The notes: generated by a model from the letters alone, not told the origin. 64,000 nt of DNA from Marinobacter sediminum (GCF_023657445.1 NZ_JAGTWY010000001.1:1550001-1614000); one strand, 5' to 3'. Positions 8,274-17,381 are shown, counted from the first letter of the stretch. A program made the numbers and translations.

Positions 8274-9047
8274 TCAGTGGCGGATACCCTTCCCGCGCGC
8301 CAGCATCCTGAGAGCAATAAAGGCAAGCACGGAAATGAAAACCAGAATCATACCAAGGGAAACGAAAGGATTAACGTCCGATACACCAAGAATGCCATAG
8401 CGAAACCCGTTCACCATATACAGGATCGGATTAATCATCGAAACGCCCTGCCAGAATTCAGGCAGCAGGTCGATGCTGTAAAACACCCCTCCCAGATAGG
8501 TCAGCGGTGTCAGGACAAACGTTGGGACGATAGAGATATCATCAAATTTGGTAGCCAGCATGGCATTGATAAAACCGCCCAGAGAAAACAGCGCAGAGGT
8601 CAGAAACACAGTGGCAACCATCATAGGCAGGTTATGAATAGACAGATTGGTAAACGCCAGCGACAACAGGGTGACAATCAGGCCGATTCCCAGTCCCCGG
8701 GCCATGCCACCACACACGTATCCCGCCAGAATGACCCAGTTAGGAACCGGCGATACCAATAATTCCTCAATGCTTCGCTGGAACTTCATTGAGAAGAACG
8801 ACGACACCACATTGGCATAGGAGTTGGTGATGACAGCCATCATGATCAACCCCGGCACAATAAAGGCCATGTAGTCGAATCCACCCATCTGGCCAATCCG
8901 CGAGCCAATCAGGTTACCGAAAATAATGAAGTAGAGCGTCATTGTGACAGCGGGCGGGAGCAGAGTCTGAGCCCAGATCCGTGTGAACCGGCGAATTTCC
9001 CTTAGAACGATCGTACTGAATGCGGTCATCAGAGCCTGGGTTTTCAT
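8274..9047 (-). CDS. ABC-2 type transporter permease (YadH-like)
   Basis: Inner-membrane permease of an ABC-2 exporter, paired with the ATPase gene just upstream. The 257-residue protein has six hydrophobic segments. The conserved FQRSIEELLVSPVPNWVIL block after the second segment is the coupling region typical of YadH/NodJ-like permeases. Its ATG overlaps the stop of the ATPase gene by 4 bp (ATGA), which implies translational coupling. The transported substrate is unknown. Confidence 0.9.
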   Translation of the reverse strand: MKTQALMTAFSTIVLREIRRFTRIWAQTLLPPAVTMTLYFIIFGNLIGSRIGQMGGFDYMAFIVPGLIMMAVITNSYANVVSSFFSMKFQRSIEELLVSPVPNWVILAGYVCGGMARGLGIGLIVTLLSLAFTNLSIHNLPMMVATVFLTSALFSLGGFINAMLATKFDDISIVPTFVLTPLTYLGGVFYSIDLLPEFWQGVSMINPILYMVNGFRYGILGVSDVNPFVSLGMILVFISVLAFIALRMLARGKGIRH

Positions 9048-9994
9048 GCCACGCCCTCCAGTCCGTCGCGCGAACCAGCGGCATTTTCCTCCACCATGCG
9101 AATAAACAGCTCCTCAAGTCTGTTGGCTTTGGTTCTCATGCTGACCACTTTGATGCCCTGCTGCTCAAGCTGGACAAACACCTGGTTGAGACCCTGGCCT
9201 TTCTCGACATCCACTTCCAGTGCGCCCTCACCATCGACGCGGGTAACGAATCCATCCAGTTCCGGCACCGAGGCCAGTGTCGGTTCGGGATCCAGCACGA
9301 ATGTTTCCACACTCAATTCCTGAAGCAGATCCTTCTTGCTGGTATTTTTAAGAATCTTGCCATGGTCAATGATGGCAATATTACGGCAAAGCGCTTCTGC
9401 TTCTTCCAGGTAGTGTGTCGTCAGAATGATAGTCGTGCCGTGTCGGTTTATTTCCTCAAGGAACGTCCACATTGAGCGTCGAAGTTCAATATCCACGCCG
9501 GCGGTGGGCTCGTCCAGAATCAGCAGCCTCGGCTCATGCACCAGTGCGCGCGCGATCATAAGACGGCGTTTCATGCCGCCGGAGAGCATCCTGGCAGGCG
9601 TATTCCGCTTGTCCCATAGCCCGAGTTTCTTAAGATACTTCTCGGCTGAAACGGACGCCTGTTTTAAAGGAATACCGTAGTAACCAGCCTGCGTTGTCAC
9701 GATGTCGAAGACTTTTTCGAACTGGTTGAAATTGAATTCCTGCGGAACCACGCCAAGGTTCAGCTTGGCATCCGACAGATGGGTATCAATATCCGAGCCT
9801 AATACACGTACCTTTCCGGCCGTCTTGTTGACCAGTGAACAAACAATTCCCAGGGTTGTCGACTTGCCTGCGCCGTTAGGCCCGAGCAGTGCAAAAAAAT
9901 CCCCTTGAGCGACATCCAGATCAATACCCTTTAGCGCTTCAAAACCATCGCCATAGGTCTTGGTGAGCCCTCTTATTTCAAGTGCATTGGTCAT
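9044..9994 (-). CDS. ABC transporter ATP-binding protein (YadG-like)
   Basis: Cytoplasmic ATPase of an ABC-2 exporter. The start is ATG 9994 (MTNALEIRGLTKTYGDGFEA), preceded by AGGA; an upstream in-frame ATG overlaps that site. Motifs in order: Walker A GPNGAGKST, signature LSGGMKRR, Walker B LLILDEPTAGVD, and H-loop TTHYLEEAE. A C-terminal extension of about 100 residues is typical of DrrA/YadG-type ATPases. It forms a two-gene operon with the permease. Substrate unknown. Confidence 0.92.
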   Translation of the reverse strand: MTNALEIRGLTKTYGDGFEALKGIDLDVAQGDFFALLGPNGAGKSTTLGIVCSLVNKTAGKVRVLGSDIDTHLSDAKLNLGVVPQEFNFNQFEKVFDIVTTQAGYYGIPLKQASVSAEKYLKKLGLWDKRNTPARMLSGGMKRRLMIARALVHEPRLLILDEPTAGVDIELRRSMWTFLEEINRHGTTIILTTHYLEEAEALCRNIAIIDHGKILKNTSKKDLLQELSVETFVLDPEPTLASVPELDGFVTRVDGEGALEVDVEKGQGLNQVFVQLEQQGIKVVSMRTKANRLEELFIRMVEENAAGSRDGLEGVA

Positions 9995-10258
9995 AAAAGA
10001 TCCTGATTCCATGAAGCAGCCGGTAACGGCAGTCGGGGCTGCCGCACCCTGAAATTTAGAATCCTATTTATTGTGCCAACTGTAATGATTTCAAGGGCTA
10101 TACCCGGTCAATCCGGCTGGACCAAAAACAGAAAGTGAGACAGGAATCCCGATATGAGCAGGAACCCACCCCTATAATACGGTTACAACAACTTACAAAT
10201 GGTTCGCTTTGATCAGGTTCTGAGGGCGAGCTGAAACGATGGGAATGTACGACACATC

Positions 10259-11374
10259 ATGAGATCCGTTCACACGATCCGACTGTCACTCACCCTGACC
10301 ACCCTGGCTCTTTCCGGGTGCTTTGGAGGGGGTGACTCCGGCGGCGACGACTCCAGCGTCGGGCGGCTCAACTATAACGGTTTCAGCGGACTCTCCTACC
10401 AGACCGCGAGTCAGGCCGGAACCATCAGCGAACAAGGCGAGTTTCGCTACTACCCCGGCGAAACGCTCAGTTTCCGGGTCGGTAATCTGGCGGTCATTGA
10501 CGGTGTCCCTGCCCAAAAGTATGTGACTCCGCTCGAGTTTTTTCCCGACGTCCGCTCGGCACTCACAAGCCCTGCGGTGGACGAAGAAGGTCTCAGTACC
10601 CATACCATTACAGAACAGCAGTTGCTGGACGATGTCTCACTGATGAATCTCACCCGCTTTCTGATCTCGCTGAACTGGACAGAAAACGTACGGGAGGGCG
10701 AGGGCATCGAGATCCGTGACCGGGTAGTGAATCAGCTCAATAAGGCACTTCCGGGTCTGACAGCGCCGATCGACTTCAATGTCAGTGAAGCCGAGTTCAC
10801 AGCGCTCGGCGACACGCCCTCTCCTGCCAATCAGCTTTTGGCAGCGATCTGCTTCTACCCGGAGGATGACGAACTGTGCGAGGATCCGCCGACCCACGAA
10901 GAAATCAGCAACGCGCCGCCCCGCCCCGAAAATGACGATGATCGGGACCCGGACATTGAATACAGCGAAGACTTGCAAGCCAGGCGGGACCGCATACTGG
11001 AATCGATCCGGAGCCTGGAAGACATTGATTCGAATGATGCGCAGACTTACCTGACCCGTGAACTGCGAGCGATAAGCACGGCAGTGGCCAACCGCTTCTA
11101 CCTGGACGAAGATGTCGCCAGCCATAGTGCCAGCGAAACAGAGATCAAAACGGTAACCATCCGTCGTATAGCCGGCAGCCCGGAAGTAGCTGAACTCGAA
11201 GCAATAAGCACTCGCCCCGGCGACGTCACAATCCACGCTACCGACTGGCAGGAGGCAGACGTCGAATACTTCGTCTCGGGTGAAGCCGGCGGCGAGTCAG
11301 AGCTGCTGCTGAGTTTCCAGCCAGAAAATACCTACCGCTGGGTCCGCAAGCAACTGCGGGTAATTATCCGTTAA
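10259..11374 (+). CDS. Large predicted lipoprotein of unknown function
   Basis: A 371-residue envelope protein. The N-terminus has a lipoprotein signal with lipobox LSGC (Cys about residue 21), followed by a Gly/Asp-rich spacer. Residues about 37-75 (LSYQTASQAGTISEQGEFRY) resemble the short beta module found near the start of many gammaproteobacterial surface lipoproteins, in the form GLSYQT.SQ.G.T...G.F.Y..GE...F.VG. A charged Asp/Glu-rich stretch follows around residue 210-240. No catalytic motif was recognised. It runs into the HD-GYP-like gene tail to tail with an 11-bp overlap. Confidence 0.75.
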   Translation: MRSVHTIRLSLTLTTLALSGCFGGGDSGGDDSSVGRLNYNGFSGLSYQTASQAGTISEQGEFRYYPGETLSFRVGNLAVIDGVPAQKYVTPLEFFPDVRSALTSPAVDEEGLSTHTITEQQLLDDVSLMNLTRFLISLNWTENVREGEGIEIRDRVVNQLNKALPGLTAPIDFNVSEAEFTALGDTPSPANQLLAAICFYPEDDELCEDPPTHEEISNAPPRPENDDDRDPDIEYSEDLQARRDRILESIRSLEDIDSNDAQTYLTRELRAISTAVANRFYLDEDVASHSASETEIKTVTIRRIAGSPEVAELEAISTRPGDVTIHATDWQEADVEYFVSGEAGGESELLLSFQPENTYRWVRKQLRVIIR

Positions 11375-12671
11375 TCAGCCGGGTAAGGCTCCAACGGGAT
11401 TCGCCGCCAGTGACATCATAACGGGAAGGATCCAGCCCCCTTGTTCCATGGGGGAGGCACTCACGGATCTGCACCGTTTCCCCGGCTTCCCTGCCCTCGT
11501 TGTACCTGGCGAGGTCAATCACTTTGGCCGATTTCAGAGGCTGCCGGTCCACATCTGTCATAACCATTACCCGAGGCCAGAGCCGCCTTTCGGGTGAATG
11601 GGAGACAACAATCCCCCGCTGGCCGTCCGTCAGCTCCACAAGGCTGCCTGTGGGGTAAATCCCAATGGACTGGATAAAGTTCTCCACCAGGTCTTCCTGA
11701 AACTCAATATTTCTCATTTCATAGAGCAGAGTCACAGCTTTAGCCGGAGTCATTGGTTCCAGGGTGTCACGAGGCTCGACCAGGGATTCAAAAAACTCGG
11801 CAATGCCGGCAACCTTCGCCAGCAAGGGAATGCGATCACCGCGAACACCCTCAGGAAAGCCTGAGCCGTTGTGCCGCTCACGATGGCCCTGCACGACACT
11901 CAAGACAGCGCGGGATAAACCACACCCATCCAACAACGCAATGCCGCTGGTAACGTATCCACGGTACTGGGCGAATTCGTCGGCATTCAGTTGCCCTTCC
12001 CGGTCCAGAATTTCCCGTGGCAGGGTCACCTTGCCCACCTGGGACAACAAACAGCCAAGGCCGAGGTGATTAAGAAGCCCTTCATTCAGGCCAAGGTGGC
12101 GACCGCACACCAGTGCCCATACCGATGTGTTCAGTGCGTGGCGATAAATATATTTGTCGTGCTGGCGTGTACGACTGAGCCATAGCAAAGCGTCTGGCTG
12201 CCGGATCACACTGCTGACCATTTTGCTTGTAATCTGGGCAATCGGCTTCAGGTCGGCGACACCCCCAAGCCTGGCAGTTTCAAACACGCGGTTGAGTGCT
12301 AGCTCGGCATCATCCAGCAGGCGCTGCGAGGCTTTCATTTCCTTTTTAAGGGTCGTCACTGCCTCGTAGCTGACAGGCTCACGAATACTCAGCGGAGGCA
12401 GCTGCAGTTCCTGCCGGCCATTACCACGGCGAGCACCATTTCGGCCAAATAGAGGTTTCAGTGACTCTTTGAGCTCTTTCGACTCCCGGATTTCCGCGAC
12501 ATCGATCATCACCCATTTGCAATGGGACGTCAGTGCACGGACATCATCCTGTGATCGAATGTAAAAGCCCTGAATGGGAAAGGGCGTCTGGTGCCAGGGC
12601 CTGTCCAGGTCAGACACGAACATGCCCACTTCCAGATCCTGTACCGCAACTTTTCTCTGTTGAACGCCCAC
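11364..12671 (-). CDS. Degenerate HD-GYP domain protein
   Basis: 435 residues from a GTG start with AGAGGTG upstream. The N-terminal region (about 1-70; VQDLEVGMFVSDLDRPWHQT) matches the DUF3391 domain often placed before HD-GYP domains. Residues about 170-330 follow the HD-GYP fold, but key residues are changed. The HD dyad appears as S210-Q211 (LLSQVGK instead of LLHDIGK), HHExxDGxGYP appears as HRERHNGSGFP (263-273), and the distal D(x)3D-like helix reads AGIAEFFESL. It is therefore probably not an active c-di-GMP phosphodiesterase and may act by binding. A CRP-type site lies about 140 bp upstream. Confidence 0.85.
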   Translation of the reverse strand: MGVQQRKVAVQDLEVGMFVSDLDRPWHQTPFPIQGFYIRSQDDVRALTSHCKWVMIDVAEIRESKELKESLKPLFGRNGARRGNGRQELQLPPLSIREPVSYEAVTTLKKEMKASQRLLDDAELALNRVFETARLGGVADLKPIAQITSKMVSSVIRQPDALLWLSRTRQHDKYIYRHALNTSVWALVCGRHLGLNEGLLNHLGLGCLLSQVGKVTLPREILDREGQLNADEFAQYRGYVTSGIALLDGCGLSRAVLSVVQGHRERHNGSGFPEGVRGDRIPLLAKVAGIAEFFESLVEPRDTLEPMTPAKAVTLLYEMRNIEFQEDLVENFIQSIGIYPTGSLVELTDGQRGIVVSHSPERRLWPRVMVMTDVDRQPLKSAKVIDLARYNEGREAGETVQIRECLPHGTRGLDPSRYDVTGGESRWSLTRLING

Positions 12672-12813
12672 AAGCCACCTCTACACATAAACTTTTCGAT
12701 GGCTACCATTCTGACTGAGTGGCAAAAAGAGTCCATTACAGTTTGGTAGCGCAGAGTAACCCTAAGGCGACAAAACGTAACGCTAATGTTCAACAGGAAA
12801 CAAAGTGTAGCAG

Positions 12814-12829
12814 TGTGACAACGATCACA
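12814..12829. promoter_or_regulatory. CRP/Vfr binding site
   Basis: TGTGA-CAACGA-TCACA is a perfect match to the symmetric CRP half-sites with the required 6-bp spacing. It lies in the 176-bp spacer upstream of the HD-GYP-like gene (start 12671, minus strand) and just past the end of the minus-strand lipoprotein gene at 12848. Control of the HD-GYP-like gene by cAMP-CRP is the likely reading; the promoter itself was not clearly resolved. Confidence 0.7.
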
Positions 12830-12847
12830 CGTCAGGGGCAAAAAGCG

Positions 12848-13423
12848 TCACTCTGCGTCACATGCCGATTCATCAAATTCCGGCATTTTGGCCCGAAGCG
12901 AGCCTCGTGGCGCCTTACGAACATAGACGGTATAAGGAACCGAAGACGCACGGATGTAATCAATGTTACGTTTTTCGTCACCTTCGGCCGCGAACGTCGA
13001 GACAGGTTTACATGACACCAGCAGCTCGAGTTTCCCGCCCAGCCCAGCGATACGCGCGCCCTTCTCCGACGGATTCACAGCCATACAGCGTTCTTTATCA
13101 GTCAACACAGTTGCTTTGGGTGGGCGAAAATCCAGCCCGGGCTCTCCACAGGCCCGAATACCGTCACCGCATGCACCTGCTTCATCATCTGAACTGTCAT
13201 GCAGGCGCCAGACCCGCTCACTACACTGGGTTTCCAGCCGTATTGGAGTGGCCATGTCATCGGCAAACCACCACCCCGGATAGTCCGCCGTATTCCACGA
13301 AAGCCTTACCTGCCGTGGCTCGCCAGCAGAATTCTCCGCAGGAAACATAGCGTAATGGGAATAATAGGAAGCGCATCCGGACAAAAGAAGAAGAGGCAAT
13401 AACAGAAGCGAAGGCAGCTTCAT
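12848..13423 (-). CDS. Predicted lipoprotein of unknown function
   Basis: About 191 residues from ATG 13423 (MKLPSLLLLPLLLLSGCASY), with a lipoprotein signal and the lipobox LSGC. An in-frame ATG nine bases upstream is also possible. The mature part has several Cys residues and the segments YPGWWFADDMATPIRLETQC and PGLDFRPPKATVLTDKERC; no family was recognised. It begins one base after the stop of the PilZ gene, so the two are almost certainly co-transcribed. Small PilZ proteins often work with envelope structures, but a functional link here is inference. Confidence 0.7.
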   Translation of the reverse strand: MKLPSLLLLPLLLLSGCASYYSHYAMFPAENSAGEPRQVRLSWNTADYPGWWFADDMATPIRLETQCSERVWRLHDSSDDEAGACGDGIRACGEPGLDFRPPKATVLTDKERCMAVNPSEKGARIAGLGGKLELLVSCKPVSTFAAEGDEKRNIDYIRASSVPYTVYVRKAPRGSLRAKMPEFDESACDAE

Positions 13424-13424
13424 A

Positions 13425-13703
13425 TCAATCATCATTCTCGCCAAACTGCAGACCAAATCCGTCATTGGTCTTGCGCACAACCACCATATGAAGCACCGGT
13501 GCAGGCACAGGCAAGCCTTGCACCTGCACAGTCACCTGGTCACCAATCTCGGGGTGAAATGGTTCGGTATCGACAACAACAAAAACACCACCATCCGAGA
13601 TGTCTCTGGTTGAGAGAACAAAATCCCCAAATGTCGGGTGGCCCACCTTAACCTTGGCGCTCATCGCTGTACGGATGTGCTCTCTTCGATCATTCCCAGT
13701 CAT
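13425..13703 (-). CDS. Small PilZ-domain c-di-GMP-binding protein
   Basis: A 92-residue, single-domain PilZ protein. The c-di-GMP contact motifs are intact: RREHIR near the N-terminus (RxxxR) and DISDGG about 25 residues later (D/NxSxxG). The rest forms the expected beta barrel, with VVVRKTNDGFGLQFGEND at the end. It is followed by a lipoprotein gene one base downstream. It is likely a c-di-GMP effector; the partner is unknown. Confidence 0.88.
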   Translation of the reverse strand: MTGNDRREHIRTAMSAKVKVGHPTFGDFVLSTRDISDGGVFVVVDTEPFHPEIGDQVTVQVQGLPVPAPVLHMVVVRKTNDGFGLQFGENDD

Positions 13704-13805
13704 GTGCGAATTCCACTACTTTTTGCATAGTTTTTATAGTCTTCCGAAGCATAACACCATTTTCATGGAAATATCCCACAGGAGATATTGACTAATAATT
13801 GAATA

Positions 13806-13825
13806 CAAATGAGAATGGTTGCCGT
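13806..13825. promoter_or_regulatory. Possible Fur box before the iron-binding protein gene
   Basis: AAATGAGAATGGTTGCCGTT contains one good Fur half (TGAGAAT, 6 of 7 against TGATAAT) and a weaker second half. It lies about 65 bp upstream of the iron-binding protein start, where a Fur operator is expected. Weak on sequence alone. Confidence 0.4.
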
Positions 13826-13889
13826 TATTAAAGACCCGTGATCAACCACATCGGTCAAATATACTGCAGCGTTGACGAAGGACGACACC

Positions 13890-14906
13890 ATGAGAATGAA
13901 ACTGACTGCCACCGCGGCAATTGCCCTGAGCGTACTCCCTCTTTCTGCATCCGCAGATGGCGAAGTGAACATCTACTCCTATCGCCAGGCATACCTGCTG
14001 GAACCGCTTCTAAACGCGTTTGAGCAAGAAACCGGTATTGAAGGTAATGTGGTATTTGCAAAGCAGGGGTTGGCAGAACGTCTGGAGCGCGAAGGACGGA
14101 ACAGCCCCGCCGACGTAGTGATGACAGTCGATATCTCCCGTATCAACGAACTGGTTGAGCGTGATCTGGTGCAAGGCGTCGAAAGTGATGTTCTGGAACA
14201 TAACATCCCGGAAAACCTCCGCCACCCCGAAGGCAAATGGTTTGCACTCACCACTCGCGGCCGCCTCATCTTTACCTCCAAAGAGCGGGTTGAGGAAGGC
14301 GAGATCACGACCTACGAGCAACTGGCGGATGACAAGTGGGAAGGCCGTATCTGCACCCGCAGCGGCAAGCACCCTTACAACGTCGCCCTGGTTTCATCCA
14401 TGATCGCCCATCATGGCGAAGCCGATGCTGAAGAATGGCTGCAGGGTCTTAAAGACAACCTGGCCCGCAAACCCCAGGGCGGTGACCGCGACCAGATCAA
14501 GGCCATCGCTGAAGGCGTCTGTGATGTCTCCATCGGTAACAGCTACTACTACGGCAATATGCTGCAGGATGAAAACCAACGGGCGGCAGCGGAGAAGGTT
14601 CGCCTGGTATTCCCCAATGCAGATGGCCGTGGAACCCACGTTAATATCAGTGGCATCTCCATGACCAAGAGCGCACCGAACCGCGACAACGCCCTAAAGC
14701 TAATGGAGTTCCTGTCTTCCCCGGAAGCCCAGCGTATTTACGCGGAAGCCAATACAGAGTATCCGGCCAACCCTGAAGTCAAGCCATCCGGCCTGGTCGC
14801 CCAGTGGGGCGAGATCCACCCTGATGAGCTGTCTCTGCAGAAGATCGCCGACAACCGCAATGCCGCCGTGAAACTGGCGGACCGCGTCGACTACGACGGC
14901 GAATAA
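13890..14906 (+). CDS. fbpA: Ferric iron ABC transporter, periplasmic binding protein
   Basis: Binds Fe(III) in the periplasm and hands it to the FbpB permease. The start is ATG 13890 with AAGGA upstream; an in-frame TTG 18 bp earlier is less likely. The 338-residue product has a signal peptide (MRMKLTATAAIALSVLPLSA, cleavage near ASA-DGE). It then shows the FutA/FbpA pattern: VNIYSYRQAYL at the mature N-terminus, the adjacent Tyr pair in GNSYYYGNML as metal ligands, and RICTRSGKHPYN. A hairpin terminator separates it from fbpB. The match is to the FutA/IdiA/FbpA family; the exact metal chelate is inferred. Confidence 0.92.
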   Translation: MRMKLTATAAIALSVLPLSASADGEVNIYSYRQAYLLEPLLNAFEQETGIEGNVVFAKQGLAERLEREGRNSPADVVMTVDISRINELVERDLVQGVESDVLEHNIPENLRHPEGKWFALTTRGRLIFTSKERVEEGEITTYEQLADDKWEGRICTRSGKHPYNVALVSSMIAHHGEADAEEWLQGLKDNLARKPQGGDRDQIKAIAEGVCDVSIGNSYYYGNMLQDENQRAAAEKVRLVFPNADGRGTHVNISGISMTKSAPNRDNALKLMEFLSSPEAQRIYAEANTEYPANPEVKPSGLVAQWGEIHPDELSLQKIADNRNAAVKLADRVDYDGE

Positions 14907-14914
14907 AGCCTTGG

Positions 14915-14949
14915 GACCGAAGTTCGTGCCGGCGCGAACTTCGGTCTTT
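14915..14949 (+). terminator. Hairpin terminator after fbpA
   Basis: GACCGAAGTTCG and CGAACTTCGGTC form a perfect 12-bp stem with an 8-nt loop, followed by TTTC. Because fbpB follows in the same direction, it probably attenuates transcription and lets the binding protein exceed the permease. Confidence 0.8.
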
Positions 14950-15053
14950 CCTCCTATGTATCACAGTTGTATATGACCCCGGTCATTGCAGGTAGCAGGT
15001 GAGCTGACTACAATCGACAGCCTTTCTCATTTCGATTCATAAACAGGAAAGCT

Positions 15054-16742
15054 ATGACCGAGGCCGTTACCAGCGTTGACCCAGGGCTTACCGAGCCCCT
15101 GCTGGCAAAACGTACCTCGCGGCGCTGGCTTATCACCGCGGGCCTCATCACAGCTATCGTTGCGCTCCCGGTTCTGTCAGTCATCTTTCTGGCCTTCTTC
15201 CCGGAAGAAAACATCTGGCCACACCTGATCGACACCACCCTGCCCCGATACCTGACGACCACGCTGAAGCTGATGCTTGGGGTCGGCGTCCTGACCCTCG
15301 TTATCGGTCTTTCAAGCGCCTGGGCTGTCACCATGTGCGAATTCCCGGGCCGGAAATTTTTTGAATGGGCCATGCTGCTGCCATTCGCAGTTCCGGCCTA
15401 TGTCATCGCCTATGTGTACACCAGCCTGCTCGACTATGCCGGGCCAGTACAGAGCACCTTGAGGGGTGTGATGGGCTGGGAAAACGCCAGCGATTACTGG
15501 TTCCCACAGATCCGCAGCCTTGAGGGCGCCACCCTGATGATCGGACTGGTGCTCTATCCCTATGTGTACCTGCTCGGACGCGCTGCGTTTCTTGAGCAAT
15601 CCCCCTCTCTCTTTGCCGTCAGCCGGAGTCTTGGCCACTCGGCGCTGAGTACCTTTTTCCGGGTGGTTTTGCCCATTGCCCGGCCTGCCGTGGCCGTCGG
15701 CCTTTCCCTGGTGCTGATGGAGACCCTGAATGACTTTGGTACGGTGGATTTCTTTGCCGTTCAGACGCTCACCGCAGGCCTCTTCGATACCTGGATGAAC
15801 CTTGGTAACCTTGGCGGTGCCGCACAGATCGCCACTACCATGCTGATCTTTGTGGTTGTGCTGGTGACTCTGGAACGCTATTCACGCCGGCGACAGCAAC
15901 AGTTTGCAGCCCGCGACAACCGGGACCCCATCCAACGCTTCACCATGTCCTTTCCCCGGCAGCTGGTCTGCCTGGCGGTTTGTGCGATTCCCGTGCTGTT
16001 CGGCTTCGTCATACCCGGTTTTACACTTGGGCTTTACGCCTGGGAGTATTTTGGCGAAAGCTGGACCCCGGATTTCCTGGAAAACACCTTTAACAGCCTT
16101 TTCCTGTCCGCCACCGCAGCACTGACCACACTTCTGATTGGTGTCACTCTTGCCTACAGTCGACGGTTGCACAACACCCGGGGCATGCAAATTCTCATGC
16201 GCCTCTCCAGCCTTGGTTACGCCATGCCTGGCGCCGTGCTCGCTGTTGGCGTCATCGTCCCCCTGGCGGGGTTCGACAACTGGCTGGACAGCATCATGCG
16301 TGACACCTTCGGGGTAAGCACGGGGTTGCTGCTGAGCGGTTCCGCGTTCGCCATGGTTTTCGCCTACACCGTAAGGTTTCTTGCCGTCTCGGCAGGCAGC
16401 GTCGAAAGCGCGCTCCAGAAGATCACACCGAGCATGGACATGGCGTCTCGCTCACTCGGGCACAGCCCCGGAAAAACCCTGGTCAGGGTCCACCTGCCCA
16501 TGTTGCGCGGTACGTTGGTTACCGCGGCGCTGGTGGTATTCGTGGATTGCATGAAGGAACTGCCGGCAACGTTAATTCTGCGCCCGTTCAACTTCGATAC
16601 CCTGGCAACCTATGTCTACCAGTTCGCATCAGATGAACGGCTTTACCACAGCGCCCTGCCAGCGCTGATCATTGTCCTGGCGGGAATCGTTCCGATTATC
16701 CTGATGAGTCGCTCGATCTCGAATTCTCGCGCTATTGGATAA
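15054..16742 (+). CDS. fbpB: Ferric iron ABC transporter permease (fused, two-module)
   Basis: A 562-residue inner-membrane permease with about twelve transmembrane segments and two internal copies of the binding-protein-dependent permease module. Each copy carries an EAA-type coupling loop: SRSLGHSALSTFFRVVLPIA (about residue 190) and SRSLGHSPGKTLVRVHLPML (about 465). This duplicated form is usual for FbpB. AGGAAAG precedes the ATG. No ATPase (fbpC) gene follows; the next gene is on the other strand, so the ATPase must be encoded elsewhere. Confidence 0.92.
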   Translation: MTEAVTSVDPGLTEPLLAKRTSRRWLITAGLITAIVALPVLSVIFLAFFPEENIWPHLIDTTLPRYLTTTLKLMLGVGVLTLVIGLSSAWAVTMCEFPGRKFFEWAMLLPFAVPAYVIAYVYTSLLDYAGPVQSTLRGVMGWENASDYWFPQIRSLEGATLMIGLVLYPYVYLLGRAAFLEQSPSLFAVSRSLGHSALSTFFRVVLPIARPAVAVGLSLVLMETLNDFGTVDFFAVQTLTAGLFDTWMNLGNLGGAAQIATTMLIFVVVLVTLERYSRRRQQQFAARDNRDPIQRFTMSFPRQLVCLAVCAIPVLFGFVIPGFTLGLYAWEYFGESWTPDFLENTFNSLFLSATAALTTLLIGVTLAYSRRLHNTRGMQILMRLSSLGYAMPGAVLAVGVIVPLAGFDNWLDSIMRDTFGVSTGLLLSGSAFAMVFAYTVRFLAVSAGSVESALQKITPSMDMASRSLGHSPGKTLVRVHLPMLRGTLVTAALVVFVDCMKELPATLILRPFNFDTLATYVYQFASDERLYHSALPALIIVLAGIVPIILMSRSISNSRAIG

Positions 16743-16762
16743 CCGCAAACCGGAGGGGGATG

Positions 16763-17248
16763 TCAGATATTGACGCGGGACCGGGCATCCTGAACCACAA
16801 AACGCCCTTGAAAAACCGCAACGGGGTCAAGCACCGGCTCCATGGTAGGCTCCCCACAAAACACCTCGGCGGTCAGATCAAGCCTTCCCTTTCCGTGCCG
16901 GGCAAGACTCTTCCGGAATCGGTCGGGGATTTCGCCGCCCGGTAACCGGCAGATCACATAGAAGTCCCGCTCCACCGGCTCCAGATAGTCGATATTGCCG
17001 TTCTGGACCACTACCGCCCCCCTGAGACCAAGATCGGCCAACGCAAGCTCGGTGACGCCCCATGCGGCAGTGACGGCAGCGGAGTACACGCTACCGCCAA
17101 AACCCGTGCCCTGATGATTGCGGTTTGGCTCCAGGGGAGCACTGAGAAGAAGTGCATGACCGTCCCATGACAGCAACCGGATGCCCAGAGCCCGGGACAA
17201 AGGAATTTCGTCATTAATGCGTTTCTGGAAAAGTGCCAATTGGGTCAT
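16763..17248 (-). CDS. Hotdog thioesterase, YiiD C-terminal domain type
   Basis: A 161-residue stand-alone version of the putative thioesterase domain found at the C-terminus of E. coli YiiD. The key block NHQGTGFGGSVYSAAVTAAWG (about residues 44-64) is the hotdog helix region, followed by VVVQNGNIDYLEPV. The substrate is unknown, probably an acyl-CoA or acyl-ACP. It lies between the iron permease (convergent) and the acyl-CoA synthetase. It is on the same strand as the synthetase but behind a strong hairpin, so likely a separate unit. Confidence 0.82.
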   Translation of the reverse strand: MTQLALFQKRINDEIPLSRALGIRLLSWDGHALLLSAPLEPNRNHQGTGFGGSVYSAAVTAAWGVTELALADLGLRGAVVVQNGNIDYLEPVERDFYVICRLPGGEIPDRFRKSLARHGKGRLDLTAEVFCGEPTMEPVLDPVAVFQGRFVVQDARSRVNI

Positions 17249-17324
17249 AACATCCTCCTGATCTTGAACCAGTTTATGCCCGTGTCCGATATTTCCAAAT
17301 TCGACTTACGTCGGCTGTAAACGA

Positions 17325-17353
17325 CATCAGGCCCGGCAATGCCGGGCCTGATG
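17325..17353 (-). terminator. Hairpin terminator after the acyl-CoA synthetase gene
   Basis: CATCAGGCCCGGC pairs perfectly with GCCGGGCCTGATG (13 bp) around a 3-nt loop, 28 bp past the stop of the minus-strand acyl-CoA synthetase gene. The downstream U-run is weak (GTCGTTTAC). Confidence 0.7.
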
Positions 17354-17381
17354 AAGGTTAATCAAACAGCCGGGTGGCGCT

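Noticed and set aside
15020..15050. Second Fur box before fbpB (TTTCTCATTTCGATTCAT)
   Set aside because: Only weak half-site similarity; no acceptable dyad.
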